Assembly: GCF_050908995.1 (NCBI RefSeq)
Contig: NC_135119.1
Coordinates: forward strand, 18,567,001-18,631,000
DNA length: 64,000 nucleotides
Direction: 5' to 3'
DNA from: Andrena cerasifolii
Lineage: Eukaryota; Arthropoda; Insecta; Hymenoptera; Andrenidae
In this document: positions 37,301 through 48,017 of the stretch, in pieces
Layout: each line of letters begins with the position of its first letter
How positions within the stretch are numbered: position 1 is the stretch's first letter
The notes under the pieces: generated by a model
The model's database searches: none
What the model was told of the DNA's origin: nothing
Seen by the model: the letters and a program-made list of their open reading frames with translations, nothing else
Position numbers and translations under genes: made by a program

Positions 37301-40300
37301 ATCCAACAGTTGCAAACGTCCCCCTCGCAGACGAGTCGAGGCTGACAAGTCAGCAAAGAGTTAATAAAGACGCGTTGGGCAGAACTGATTGACGGCCAAT
37401 GATCGGGGGGGGGGCCACCTTCGGTTTATTCTGACCAACGTGACTCACTCCGTTGAACCCCCTCTGGCGCGCAGATAGCCGCTCCAGCAGTGACCCCTTC
37501 GCGTCTTATTTCTCCCCTCGTTTAACAAACAAGACGGCCTCCTTCTTACCGTAATAATAAGCCCAGACCCAGCCACCCCGGGCTCCCGTAATGAAAGACT
37601 TAGAAGACTCGATCAAACTCGACGGCGGACCGCTTAATCTGGTAAGCCCCGCGGAGAAACCAGCCCAAGTGGCGGGCCTAACTCGACGGATTGATGACCC
37701 TACCCACCTTTCGCTGTTCGGTCAACAAGTTAATTCTGATATTTTGGCCAGCCTGACCGAATCCCCCGGAATAATCCAGACGGACTTTCGCCTGTCCAGA
37801 GGCGGCTCCCTCCGCAGGCGGCGACACGTTCGCTTCGTTTCGTTTCGTTTATCGCGTACGATCCATGAATACCGATTAAACTTTTACCCATCGACGTCTT
37901 TCCCTGCGCCATCCGTTTCCTCGAAACGCGGGACAAGTAGTTTGATCGGTGGATCTTTTAGATATCAGTAGGGGTTGGCTGATGGGGGGCTGTAAGGGAT
38001 GCTGCAAGGGAGGGTTTTGTTTTTTAACATGTTTAGGTCTGCGTTATGTTGAATAAGTAATGCATCTGAGATTCTAGTCGCGAATCATAGACGTGTCTGT
38101 TGACGAAGAGGTTCTATCGATTTTCGATAAGTCCCAAATGGGGTGTGTTGGTTAATCGAACTTCTGCCAGTTGATTTTCGTATATGCACTTTGATTTTTG
38201 GTTGGCGGAGAAGTAGGATTGTTTATTGCGAGGCGTTTGGGGAGATTGTTCGGGTTGTTTTTTTACTGGGAAGAAATTAATTGTTGGTTGGAAGGTGTTA
38301 GCTTTTACGACTGCTGTAGCAATATTTTGATAAATGTCCAAGGGGATGTTTTGCTCCGCGGTCCGCAGTTATTTCCTCGGGGAAGATGGAAAAATATCTG
38401 CGCTGCTGCTGTGATCAATTTAGCAAAGATCCAACGTCCTAATGCGGTATTTTTGTAGGAGATAAGTGTCGAAGAGAGAACAAAGCGGCGATTTTCCTTT
38501 GCTTTTATACGAAATTCGTTCTTCTGAAAGCTGCGAGAGATCGATTGAGTTTGGGGTAAAGATCGAGGAAAATGTGTTTGCTAGGTACGAGAGGGAAATT
38601 TGTATCATACCGCGTAAGTGAAATGTAATAGAATTCAAATATCAAACACGAACGAGTTCTGTTACATTTTGACAGTCTAATTGTAAGTTGCGTAGTGAAG
38701 AATTTTAGAAGAATTTCCATTTCCCGAATCAGTCGACAATGTCACTTTTCTTTTCAATGCAAAAGCTAGTAGAATTATAATGATGGAATATAATAATGAA
38801 ATTTCAAAAACTCGTGTTTTCTTTAACATTCAAAGTATCTACTATACTATCAAAATTAAAAAATCACGTTCAACGATCTGAAGTCTAATGAAACTTTATC
38901 CTGAATTGATTTCTTTCCCCATTCCCAATTCACGAATAGAAAATACGAAGCAGAGAAGTTAGTCGAAGATAGTGTTCATTCTCGAGAATTTCTAGAGAAA
39001 TTTTATAATTGTTTATTTCTTATTTCTCGAGAAATACTATAATGTCTCGAGAAACTTAAGTCTAGGAAAAATATTATAAATCTCATTTATTTTCGTAAAT
39101 GAATGTATTACTAGTTAATCGCGAACGTATAAACACATCTACAACTTATAATACATCTTATTAATAACATTAGAACCTATATGAATTCCAATAGAAAACC
39201 ACAGTACAGAAGATTCGATATTATTAACTGCTGAAGGTGCTCTTAAATTGTTGTTTAAAAATTAAGTACCTAATGAGTTTCTTGTGGCTATTAAGGAAGA
39301 AATATTGAAAAGAGGAGATAAGACTATTGTACCCCGTATCAATTTTTTGCATGATCCAGAATTTCTTCCAAAAGGGTCAAAAGACGCATTTTTTCATTTA
39401 GCAGCCAATATAGATATTTCTAAAACGTCAAAATCTCGAGAAATACGATCTCATTTCTGATTTCTCGAGAAGCAAAAAATATCGAGAAATCAGGAACAGT
39501 AGTCGAGGAGCTTCGATAAGGAACACAAAAAGTCAATTTAAAATTACGTGAGCCGTTTTGTGCAATCGAGTGCCCCCAAGGATGCACTGTTTGGGTGGCG
39601 CTACTCCACTTCCAGTTGCTTTGCCAATTTCCATGCAGCTTCAGTAGAAACGGGCCGCTCCAAGTGAGTTCGTAAGTGAAATTACCATCAGAGGTTTTCC
39701 CTTACTTCCTTATAATCGTTTGCATTACGTGCACGAAACGTTGCAGAGTCCAGCATTCTTTTAATATCACCGTGCACAGTAACTTCGTTTCAGACACTCG
39801 CTCTATTTTAAAAAGTAAAACCTAAACGTACAACGTCCTTCGAAAGTAAAACACTTAGGGGAGGTTGTAAAAATGAAATCATTCGTGTGGACCCACTAAA
39901 TCCAACAAATCCCAATCACTTCTCACTTCATCATCCCCTTCACTACCCCTCACTAAACAGATCACTACTTTGCTGCCTTCACTGTTCCCTCCCTCCACCT
40001 TATCTCATTTTACACTTCTAAACTTCACATCCCAACCTCCCCCAGAACCAACACCAACTACCCCTGAAACTATCGCTATAATCACCATCAAACACAACCC
40101 TGAAATTCACATTCGTCCATCTTCTAGCATCCCTCTCCCCAATGCCACATCCAAAAAGAGGGCAGGAAAATCCAACGAAAAACCGTGGAAAAGAAGAAAT
40201 ATAAGAACGTCAGCTCCCATCAGGGCCGCAGGGCCGGGCTCGCCATGAAAGAAAGTAAATCAACCGACGTGTCTGGAAATCTTTAACGCATTTTACTTCG

Positions 40301-43300
40301 TTAAGTCGAGAGGTCTCGCTCCGCTTGTGGTACTGACATGCGGCGAGGGGCTGAACCGTGCCGCGCGCTGGATTTAGTTTGACGAGGAGCTGCGGCGGCG
40401 ATGTGCGGACGGTGCCTAACTCAATTTCGTTAGTTTAGTTACATCGGCGGTTGGTAACGCGAGGCTCGCGCAGCCAGGGGTTGCTGTGATTAGATTTCCA
40501 TGTAGGTAGCGGTGCAGCCACCTAAGCCTTCATGTGTGCCCGCTTTGTATGTACGCGCCGAGCCACCCCATCATCCCCCGTTGCCCCTCGCCGCCCTTCT
40601 CACCCTGCCATCCACTCCCACGACAAATATTAACTCAACCAACCGCCCACCCTCCCCCAGTCCCGAAAGTAGTGCCGATGAATAAGTGAATTCTCTCAAC
40701 CGCCGCCTTATTCTCGCTCGAAAGGAGCCTGCTCGTGGCGCTTGCTCCCGGGCGACAATCCGCCCGCGAGCGAGATAAGTCGAAGGAAAAAGGGGAATGG
40801 AGATTAGTCGATTCGAGTCTCTTCGATTTAAAAAAAAAAAAATGGAGAAAAGCGCCGAGTATACTTCAACTTTCTATCAGCTCCTATCAGATCGAAAGGA
40901 AACTTATCGAGGATAGTCTCGTAAGTTTAAGAGAAACAAGTTCTCCATCCCTCCGCAAGTTTTTCAATTTCCAGGTTTATAGAAGTCTCGTGGCATCGAA
41001 TTAAGAAAGGGAAGGGAGGAGGAACGGGGGGTGAATGAAATGAAACTTTTCTTCCAATCCGTTTCTGAGGAATAATTCCTCGCATTCGACCTACATGCGA
41101 TCATTTCGGAGCAGTAGCTGCTAAATTCCGAAGACGTCAGAACCTTAAGAACTTCCAAACGCGGATGATTAAATACCCCTTTGTACTGTCAATTGAATAG
41201 AAGAGTATCGTAAGCAATCCTTCCGATCCTAGATCGTCTCTCATCGCCGGAATTTCTGATAGCAACGTGGATGGTTCGTTATCGGCGCACGGTTTCGGAG
41301 CTGCGCCGCGAGGATAAACGAAGCAGCTCTCAGCGTTTCAATGTCCCCCGATCGGGCGAGAAGATGGTCCCGGCCGGTCGAGGGGCACCGTCCTCCCCCA
41401 TTTTCGTTAAATGAACCACGAGAATGAAGAAAGCCAATGGCGATGCTATCGTCTCGATCATAGCCGACAATTCTCTATTACTATGTATCTGAGAATCTCG
41501 TGCTGGCTGCGTGGTCACTCTCCAGTTATAAAGGGTATCAGCAAGCTCGATCTATTGCCAGCTTGCTTACGCGAATTCTTGAGAACGTTAGTGGCCGACC
41601 TTTGTCCAGTTAATTCGATACCAGTGTACCGTGAATTTCCATCGAAATTCGAGGCTCCCTCTCCCCCGAGTTTCACTCCTCTATCTCTCTGGATTGACGA
41701 TAGGGCTGATTAAAGCGTCTGCTTCCACTGTTTCGCGATTCATTCGCGACGGTGCTGAGATTGCTTTCTGCCTTGAATGGAATTACAGTACTTTTCGGTG
41801 GGCAATTCGGGGCCCTTGTTTGAAAAGCTAGTGGACAGGTGTTGCATGGATCGCAAGTTGGAAGTATTGGCTAATTAAAGAATATTAATAAAAAAGAAGA
41901 CTACTGTAAATAGGGCGAGGCTTAGGCTTGCAAGTGTCAAGTAGTAATTCTCGAATTTTTTATGTAATATGACCTCTATCGAAATTTCCAGCGAGCTTCG
42001 TTAATTCAATGAAGAATGATTTTAATGTTTATAGTATATGAAACTTGCGACTGTCTCAGTGACAAATCAAACCAGCTCGACTTTCTCCGCGTGCCGTCAC
42101 CCCGAAGACACGTTCCACTGCGCGACTGCACGGTCGTCGATCTTCAGCAGAGAATCAGCTCCCCTCATCGGGGTTAAATACTGATCCATCAGCAGATATC
42201 ACCAGCAGATACACTTTCTAATAAGCCTGGGGTCCAATCATCTGTGCTGTTTCCACGTTGGTGCAACGGGAGAGGGGTTCGCGGATGGAAGAATGCGACG
42301 GGGGTTGGGAAAATATTTTTCCACGGGGAGGTTTCTCTCCTCCTTCGTTCAGCTGTCAGTAATATTTAATTGACGGACGAATGGAGCTACGATTGGACAG
42401 AAATTGTTTACTTATCGTTAAGGGGCTATGCCTAGTCAGCTTCCGAAAACGAACGCGATTTTCAAGAATTTTTTGTGGAATATCTGCTGTATCTTTTATT
42501 ACAACTATTCGCTTATTTTAAAAGTACATATATGCAGCAACTCTCAGTAATTTTTTTTTTATAGAAAAACATTAAAAAATGAACGAATAACAGCCATTCT
42601 CGCGAAAGCTGTGTTGATATCGGTGAGCAAGATATTTCGGAAACCACTGTGTCGATTAGCTTAAATTTTTGCAGACTTCTTTTATGTACCAAAGACTAGT
42701 AGATGAACGAAGGATCTTTTATTTTAACAAAAACTGTATTTTTAATTAACGAAAATTGAACGATTCAGACAGCGGAAAAGCGCGGTTTTGCGTCAAACGG
42801 CCGGCATTTTGTCAAAAACCAACTTCTTGAGAAAGCCTTCGTTCATCTACTGAATTCAACTATATATTAACAGAATGTTTTTGAATTTTTAATTTTAGCT
42901 GATCGGGCTCGGAGAAAACTTGCTCACCGCACAGCGCCCTTTATCAAAACAGTTTCCGCGAGAATGGCTGTTATTCGTTCATTCTTTAATGTTTTTCTAT
43001 AACAAAATTACTGAGAGTTGCTACATATATGTACTTTTAAAATAATCGAATAGTTATAAAAAAATTATACAGTAGATAATCCAGAAAAAATTCCCGAAAA
43101 CCGCGTTCTTTTTCGAAAGCTGACTAGCCATAACCCCTTAAATCTCCAGCTAAAGAAATTTCGAGGACTATCTTTTAGAAGAACAGAAACTAACAACATA
43201 TACTAAAATTGTACAAGGAAATCGATCTCGGGAATTAGTTTCAAGCGAGCCCCCAGAATCTCGCATCTATTCTTCTCCAAGAAGCCACGACGTCTTCCTT

Positions 43301-43803
43301 TCCCAATGCCCCACGAAAACGAAGAAGCCTCCACACCAAAATATGCTACGATTACATAATAAATCTCTTCATTAAGAACCTACATTTCAAGCAAATCGAT
43401 TTCAAACTAACCATATCTCCAGGGGGAAGGATGCCCTGCCTATTTTCTTTAAAACAGTCCCGAGTCTACCCCTTCTTTATCTATTTTTCTTCCATAGTAG
43501 AAAGAATAATTCGAGCGATATCTACTGTGCAATTTGAACGTGGGAACGACGTCGATCCCCTTACCTTTGACAGATTTATTCGGCGGAGGACCATCCCGAT
43601 TCCATGGCGGGTCCCCGTGGCCGGAGAACTCCCGAAGTTTGAGGTACGAGATGGTTAGCCTTATTATGGAGGCTTTGTCCAATTGGGAGGTAATAGCCGC
43701 TGGTAATGGCAGCATTTTCGCCAGCTCGTAGAACTCGAAGTTCTCCTTCCCTCTCCGAGACCTGGCGGCGTCTCTGCTCTTCTCCTTGCGCAGCTCGAGG
43801 ATA
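26843..43803 (-). CDS. trh: Trachealess, bHLH-PAS transcription factor (10 coding exons; start exon not found)
   Basis: Exons, high to low: 43565-43803, 36287-36363, 34831-34920, 32008-32197, 31069-31190, 30305-30498, 28963-29069, 28640-28787, 28255-28379, 26843-28143. All nine junctions are GT-AG and phase-matched, encoding 863 residues before the stop. Trh pairs with Tango/ARNT in the nucleus and specifies tracheal and salivary duct fate in flies. The bHLH exon reads RKEKSRDAARSRRGKEN, then AKMLPLPAAITSQLDKAS, matching Trh and not Single-minded. PAS-A spans GTHILQSLDGFAMAVAADGR through RGCHFKSSGYR; PAS-B spans MVGLAIALPPPSVHEIRLET through NIICVNYVISG. The C-terminal exon has a basic patch (RGRKRK), an acidic run and a glutamine tract. 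The bHLH exon begins mid-codon after TTACAG, so a 5' exon with the start codon is missing; none was recognised up to 64000. Confidence 0.95.
27124..27169 (-). repeat. CAG/CAA repeat coding a polyglutamine tract in trh
   Basis: CTG/TTG triplets on the plus strand read CAG/CAA, giving about 15 consecutive glutamines between SPRDK and LHPVN. Mixed CAG and CAA codons suggest a stabilised rather than freshly expanded repeat. Confidence 0.9.
28255..30498 (-). CDS. trh: trh exons coding PAS-A end and PAS-B
   Basis: Four exons (30305-30498, 28963-29069, 28640-28787, 28255-28379) code the end of PAS-A (LLLCRLRPQYTFSHSRKNAP), PAS-B (from PLMGMVGLAIALPPPSVHEI) and the linker ISGREYENLIMDCCQLEDG. The SELLDYTADELTGKNLYTLC and THYYRLMNKSGGYTWLQT blocks are near-invariant in NPAS1/3 and Trh proteins. 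The 30305 and 29069 exons are separated by an intron almost filled by a foldback transposon. Confidence 0.94.
29475..30202. mobile_element. TTAA-type foldback element C inside a trh intron (about 730 bp)
   Basis: Right end: AGTGAGCATGACTCC next to TTAA at 30203-30206. The left end is decayed (TTGCTCAGTCAGGAGGCC) and its TTAA is lost, so the left boundary is approximate. Arms of about 200 bases pair well (for example AATAACTTAGTTATTG on both sides, and GATTGCATCTAGTACCGTGC). It fills most of the 1.2 kb intron and ends about 100 bases from a PAS-B exon. No transposase frame. Confidence 0.78.
30662..30915 (+). mobile_element. Possible SINE/RTE-type retroposon fragment
   Basis: It begins near ACTAGCTTTACTACTCAGC followed by CTTCGCCCG, contains A/T homopolymers, then CGACAGACAAACACACAAAC, and ends TTTATATATTAAGATAATAAG. 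CTTCGCCCG near the head and an ACAGACAAAC...TTATATATTAAGAT tail recur in RTE-related short retroposons of insects. Recognised from memory only. In a trh intron. Confidence 0.35.
31069..32197 (-). CDS. trh: trh exons coding the PAS-A core and serine-rich loop
   Basis: Exon 32008-32197 begins VEMTGSSVFDYVHQQDHSE and continues into a Ser/Ala/Pro-rich insert. Exon 31069-31190 ends with FCVRMKSTLTKRGCHFKSSG. In Trh and NPAS proteins this long PAS-A loop varies while the flanking strands are nearly fixed. Both junctions are phase-consistent with their neighbours. Confidence 0.93.
31336..31684. mobile_element. Foldback repeat in a trh intron (about 350 bp)
   Basis: Arms of about 110 bases pair across a short centre: AACGATTTTATTTAAAAT, ACTACAATTTCGA and ATATGTCACTTTAAGTAAAA on the left recur inverted on the right. 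Neither terminus nor a target duplication is clear, so no superfamily is assigned. It lies 146 bases upstream of the exon starting at 31190. Confidence 0.7.
34066..34520. repeat. Polypyrimidine / CT and CTT simple repeats
   Basis: A 450-base stretch of C+T-rich sequence contains CTC triplets, long CT dinucleotide runs (34321-34390) and a CTT triplet run (34483-34506). Open frames through it are compositional artefacts. It lies in the trh intron just past the exon at 34831; in the transcript it is a GA-rich purine tract. Confidence 0.9.
34831..36363 (-). CDS. trh: trh exons coding the start of PAS-A
   Basis: Exon 36287-36363 codes SSPAVDHFEVHQGTHILQ and exon 34831-34920 codes exactly 30 residues beginning SLDGFAMAVAADGRFLYISE. 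Donors are GTAAGTAT and GTGAGTG; acceptors are GATTCCAG and CCGTTTCAG. The small exons join without phase conflict to the bHLH exon 7.2 kb upstream. Confidence 0.93.
35535..35929. mobile_element. TWA-flanked foldback element (395 bp)
   Basis: It begins CAAGGAGAGTATTTTAGG and ends with the inverse, flanked by TTA at 35532-35534 and 35930-35932. The arms pair for about 100 bases (TGTCCGCCTCCG, GACCGAAAAATAAGAAATA). A 3-bp TWA duplication points to the PIF/Harbinger superfamily. It shares the CAAGG end with 48018-48446 and 62029-62620. It lies in a trh intron. Confidence 0.82.
36420..42417. other. Large trh intron between PAS-A and bHLH exons; no nested gene seen
   Basis: The 7.2 kb intron (36364-43564) has AT-rich simple sequence near 36420-36560 (ATT and AATAA runs), a CpG-rich interval at about 40220-40800, the transposase-like remnant near 39300, the CTCGAGAAAT repeats and the foldback element at 42422. 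Open frames are short and unrecognised on both strands. The CpG-rich interval may be an internal promoter or enhancer. Confidence 0.4.
39275..39460 (+). pseudogene. Possible transposase remnant (61 codons)
   Basis: A 61-codon open stretch without an initiating ATG in frame starts EFLVAIKEEILKRGDKTIV and contains INFLHDPEFLPKGSKDAFF. The NFLHDPEFLP pattern recalls the C-terminal part of hAT/ZBED transposases, but this is from memory only. Upstream frames are broken by a stop at about 39266. The surroundings (38970-39490) carry repeated CTCGAGAAAT motifs in both orientations. In trh intron 1. Confidence 0.3.
42422..43137. mobile_element. TTAA-flanked foldback element D (716 bp)
   Basis: GGGGCTATGCCTAGTCAGC follows TTAA (42418-42421), and GCTGACTAGCCATAACCCC precedes TTAA (43138-43141). 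Internal pairing includes TACATATATG/CATATATGTA and GAACGAATAACAGCCATTCT, so the arms extend for more than 200 bases. The ends match the B and G copies, but the interior differs. It sits 427 bases downstream of the trh bHLH exon. Confidence 0.86.
43565..43803 (-). CDS. trh: trh bHLH exon
   Basis: The exon codes ILELRKEKSRDAARSRRGKE, loop and helix 2 (SIIRLTISYLKLREF), then SGHGDPPWNRDGPPP. The basic region has the R-x-x-R-R pattern of CME-site binders such as Trh. It starts with the last base of a split codon behind acceptor GTGTTACAG and ends before GTAAGG. The frame stays open upstream for about 100 bases into the intron, but that sequence does not resemble Trh. Confidence 0.94.
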
Positions 43804-44040
43804 CTGTAACACAAAGAAGGAAAACGGGGGCGAAGGTTAGACGAGCAGGAATCGCCTGGAACGGACGAATCTAATTTTTTGGTCGCGGCTTCGATCACGT
43901 CGGACACTTTCTCTCGTCAGGCTCGAATGGAACGGGGGGCGAGCTTTAATTTCGGGGGGAGAGTTAACGTGGACTTTGGCCCATCGCGAATGACGGATGA
44001 AAGTGAAGTCACGAACGAAATTCCGACTCGTTTCGACATA

Positions 44041-44265
44041 GGGTAGATGCACCATTTAGATGCGCCACTTTAAGGTATTGTACCAGTTTTGGCCGCTTCT
44101 TAAAAAATATAATATTTTCCCGCGTAAACAATAAATGTAACCTTAAATTTCTGGTGGTATACTAAACAAAATATTTATGATGTGAAATTCTCCGCATAAT
44201 AATGATCTGCAAGCAGTTTAAAAATAAGATAATTATGCATATGGCCAAAAACGGTACACCTACCC
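44041..44265. mobile_element. TA-flanked inverted-repeat MITE (225 bp)
   Basis: The ends GGGTAGATGCACC and, reversed, GGGTAGGTGTACC lie inside TA dinucleotides (44039-44040, 44266-44267). GTTTTTGGCC recurs in both arms with an offset. A TA target suggests Tc1/mariner-type mobilisation. It lies 238 bases upstream of the trh bHLH exon. Confidence 0.7.
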
Positions 44266-45972
44266 TAGCTTTGTTTAACACCCTTTAACGCGAATTATGT
44301 GTTCCTCGAAGAATGTGTTATAACTGTATCCTATCGTTCATTGTAACTGCAGACACAATAAACTGTTAAGATGTACAATATTGTATAAGCTAGCTTTCAT
44401 GTTAAAGATATGATCCCCAGTAAGTATAAAGTATTTTCAATCTGCCATAATTACATAAAATTAATTAGCAATCCAATCGAGTGGAGTAACGTAGAGAATA
44501 TAAATATTCTGAAAACTTTCCAGTTCTATTGGAAAAGTAAAATTATTGCGTTCACTCTGGCGCAAATTGTACGTTGTCATAAATCTCAGGTGTAAGCTGC
44601 ACTTTCTTTCCCAGTCTCTATTCACTTTCTTTATTAAAGAAATGGTCTCATTTCCGGCTTACAATTAATATAGGCCGTCAGTGACCCCCGCCCCCTCCCC
44701 CAGCACGAGATTCTCGACAATTCGACGTTCCATCGAGGTCGCCGGTTTTACACGTTTACGACAAATTGAAACGTGTTACCGTCGACGCGCCCGGAATCGG
44801 AATCCCGCGCCGTCTTCGCCGGTTCCCGACCGAAATTCAATTATATTTGTTGGTTCCTTAATATATTCGTTTCGCGTAATCCTTCTGCAAGGACTCCTTG
44901 GTACTTGATATGCCAGCAACGAATTAACTGCTCTGCCGGAATCGTGTTACAGCTATTGACCTAGAGTACGTAGCACCCCAGGGTGACTGTTCCTTCTCGT
45001 TCCCTGTACTTGCTCCATGTAGGTTAATCGATCACAAGTCTATAGATCTCCTAGCTCCGGAGACTGAATAATTTTTTTTTGTCCCGCCACTTGGATAAGT
45101 CTGATCTTGTGACTCGAGAAAATAGGAGGCACTGTTTAATGATTCAGTGGGGACGTTTGCTGAAGAAGCATTATTTGGTTTGCTAAATACGTGTGTCTGT
45201 TTTATATCATCGATCAAGGGTGGATTATGCATGATGAAATTATTTGGTGACTTCATGAAGGAAAATTGGAAATTTTAATTCCGAGTCGCGATGTTTTCAG
45301 TGATGAATTGACTGGATTGATAGGATTTTTTTTAAAAAAGTATACAATTTGCAGTAAAAAAAACTTTATGGCTTTTATTTATTCGTTATTCAAGGATACG
45401 AAGAATTTTTTTTTCATTTTCCTGTAATGGTTCGATTTCTACATACCGCTCAGTGCACTGTTACAACAAAAAGAGGCATCGACGGTAGCCAGGATAATTC
45501 GCCGTAGGATTGTTTCAAATAAAATAACTAAAGATATTTTTACACGTTATATCAGTCGCTATCGTATCAGCCTTAAAGAAGGCAATGAAAGCAGAATGAC
45601 GATGTTTGGTACACGTTTGAACACAAACATCCTAAAAAAAGGAGTAATTTTACGCCTAAAAATGTTAGTACAAAGAAACTATGACTTCCAAAATTTATGA
45701 ACGAAGGTTGATACGATAGTGAATTCAATTACAAAGAGAATGACACCAAGATTTTTGGAATCAATTTATAATTTCTTTTGCTATGGCGGCTACCGTTCGG
45801 AAAACTCATGTTTCTAGACAAACGCGTTTAAAGTATTGCCTGTAGAATCTATACCATTAGATACAAACGTCGTCTTATAACTTTTACTGAATATTCTCCA
45901 GAGACTACACTATAGATGTATGCAAAATACAAATCGATTTTCTGAAAAATTTTAATGAGAACGTCCCCTTAA

Positions 45973-46707
45973 GTGGTCATTCTACTTTGATCGGTCGAAA
46001 AATTAAGCTATTTGTAAAGATTTCTTTCTCAGTAAATACAACATATAATGCAATAAATCTTTTTGGTATGTATTAAGCTACTCTTATATTATAGAAAAAA
46101 AATTAAAAAGAATTTTTTTAATTTGTTTTAATGTTTTTTTTACAGCGTCAGTATGGCACCTAAAAAAATAGTTATTGTTATGGCGTAGATGATTTCCCGG
46201 CTCAGGCTTATCCGAAACAAAAAATTCCAAAACATTCTTAATCTGTATGAGTATCGCAATAGCCCCAAGCTGAATCAACAATTTTTGTCGAGAAATAACT
46301 GAGATTTTTCTCATGCAACACCCGAGAATACATCCTTTTGGGTGTTGGTCAAACTTTTTTTTCAAACCGGTGCCATTTTGTTACTTTTCAACAAAAATTG
46401 TTAACTGAGCTAGGAGCTATAGCGACATTCATACAGATTAAGAATCTTCTGGAATTTTTCGTTTCGGATAAGCCTGAGCCGGGAAATCACCTACGCCACG
46501 AACATACCTCTTTTGTTAGGTGCCATATTGACACTGTAAAAAAAAAATAAAAACAAATAGCAAAAATTCTTTTTAAATTTTTGTTCTATAATATAAGAGT
46601 AGCTTAATAAATACCAAAAAGATTTATTTCATTATGTGTTGCATTTACTAAGTAAAATATCCTTAAAAATACCTTAATTTTTCAGCGGTGCAAAGTAGAA
46701 TGACCCC
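45973..46707. mobile_element. TTAA-flanked long palindrome, element E (735 bp)
   Basis: Ends GTGGTCATTCTACTTTG and, reversed, GGGGTCATTCTACTTTG lie inside TTAA (45969-45972, 46708-46711). Nearly the whole element pairs: CTCTTATATTATAG, AGGTGCCATA, CGTAGGTGATTTCCCGGCTC and CTTATCCGAAAC all recur inverted, so each arm is about 330-350 bases with a minimal loop. No transposase frame. Confidence 0.88.
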
Positions 46708-48017
46708 TTAAGCATGACAAATCTTAGGAATCACCTCTATTGCCACCTGTAAATTACCAGATACATATTTACAACCCTTTACTCTACATTCACATGAGCA
46801 CCAGGCGCCCCTAAATTCTTCCACCCCTTTTCCAAAGCCATCCCCCAGATTAATCCCAAAAACAACATTCCCTCTTCTAAGATTCGCCGCGTTTAGCCCC
46901 GGGGATGTCGCACAGTTGCAGAAGACGAAAATCGATGACCGTAGTGCGAACTATCGAGCGATTTGGCGCGGAAATTCTCGCACAAGCGAGAGGCGTGGCG
47001 ACGGCTCGGAGCGTGGAGCAAACGCGCGGCAAAAGCGGCCACCGCTTTAAAGCAGCATACATTATTCAAACGCTATCATGCCTATGTTTGCTGACATGCC
47101 GAGCGAATGTATCTGGGTGAATGTCGACGTAACATTAACCACGCCCCCGTGGACGGCCCCCCGATTCCGGTTTTGCATTTAAACATTAAACGCCGGCCAA
47201 TGGGAGCGTAATCCGCATTATTCGAAACCCGCTCTCCCTCTACTTTCTGTCACGGTCATTAACCTTTTGTTAAACAGGGAACAGCCCCCTCCCCTCGACG
47301 CCTCGTGCTTCCTCTATCGAAATTTCAATCGTTGCCACCCCCCACCGCCCCCTCAACGAGTTCTGTGGCGGGAGAGGGGGTGTAAACATACAGCCGCAAC
47401 TCCTTTTTGAAGATTACGATATTTCTATGGGAGTAACTTGAATTTATTATTTACTACTGCCCTCCTTAGTTAAACCCTCCTATCTAGCATTTTTTCATTT
47501 CTTCAGATACGTTGAAATATTTGAAGTTCCACGCGTCTTTTACTTTTTAAGTAAAGTTAGAAAACTCTACGTGCTTTGTAAAGATGTATAAACAGTATAA
47601 TGTATTTAACCTAACTGAAACACCTATCTGAGACAATTAATCGATTGGTACGGTAATAATACAGCACCTACCAGTACATCTATTGAAAAAAATTATATTA
47701 GGCTGTTACGAAATAACGACAACATGTTTTAATTTGAATGAAGGGAAATAAGGACGGTAGAAAGTAAATGATAAAAGTTCAGTTTTCTCGGTTGTTTCAA
47801 AATGTTAGATAGGACATTTTAGTACTAAAGAGGGCAGATTAGTAATTCTGGGAGGACCTGAATTGTGTTGACTGTTGACTGTCTCCATTTGTTGGTAGAC
47901 TGTTTAACAGTCGTGTGATTTTTTTTCTGATGGTGAACTGTTTTGCTGGTTAAATGATTGATAGTATTTGAGGGGTTAGTAAAGTTGCAGGTAGTGAATT
48001 ATTGCAGTGAACGGTAA

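Noticed and set aside
43804..43907. In-frame upstream extension of the trh bHLH exon with its own ATG
   Set aside because: A good acceptor (GTGTTACAG) precedes the conserved sequence, and the extension has no Trh-like residues; it is treated as intron.
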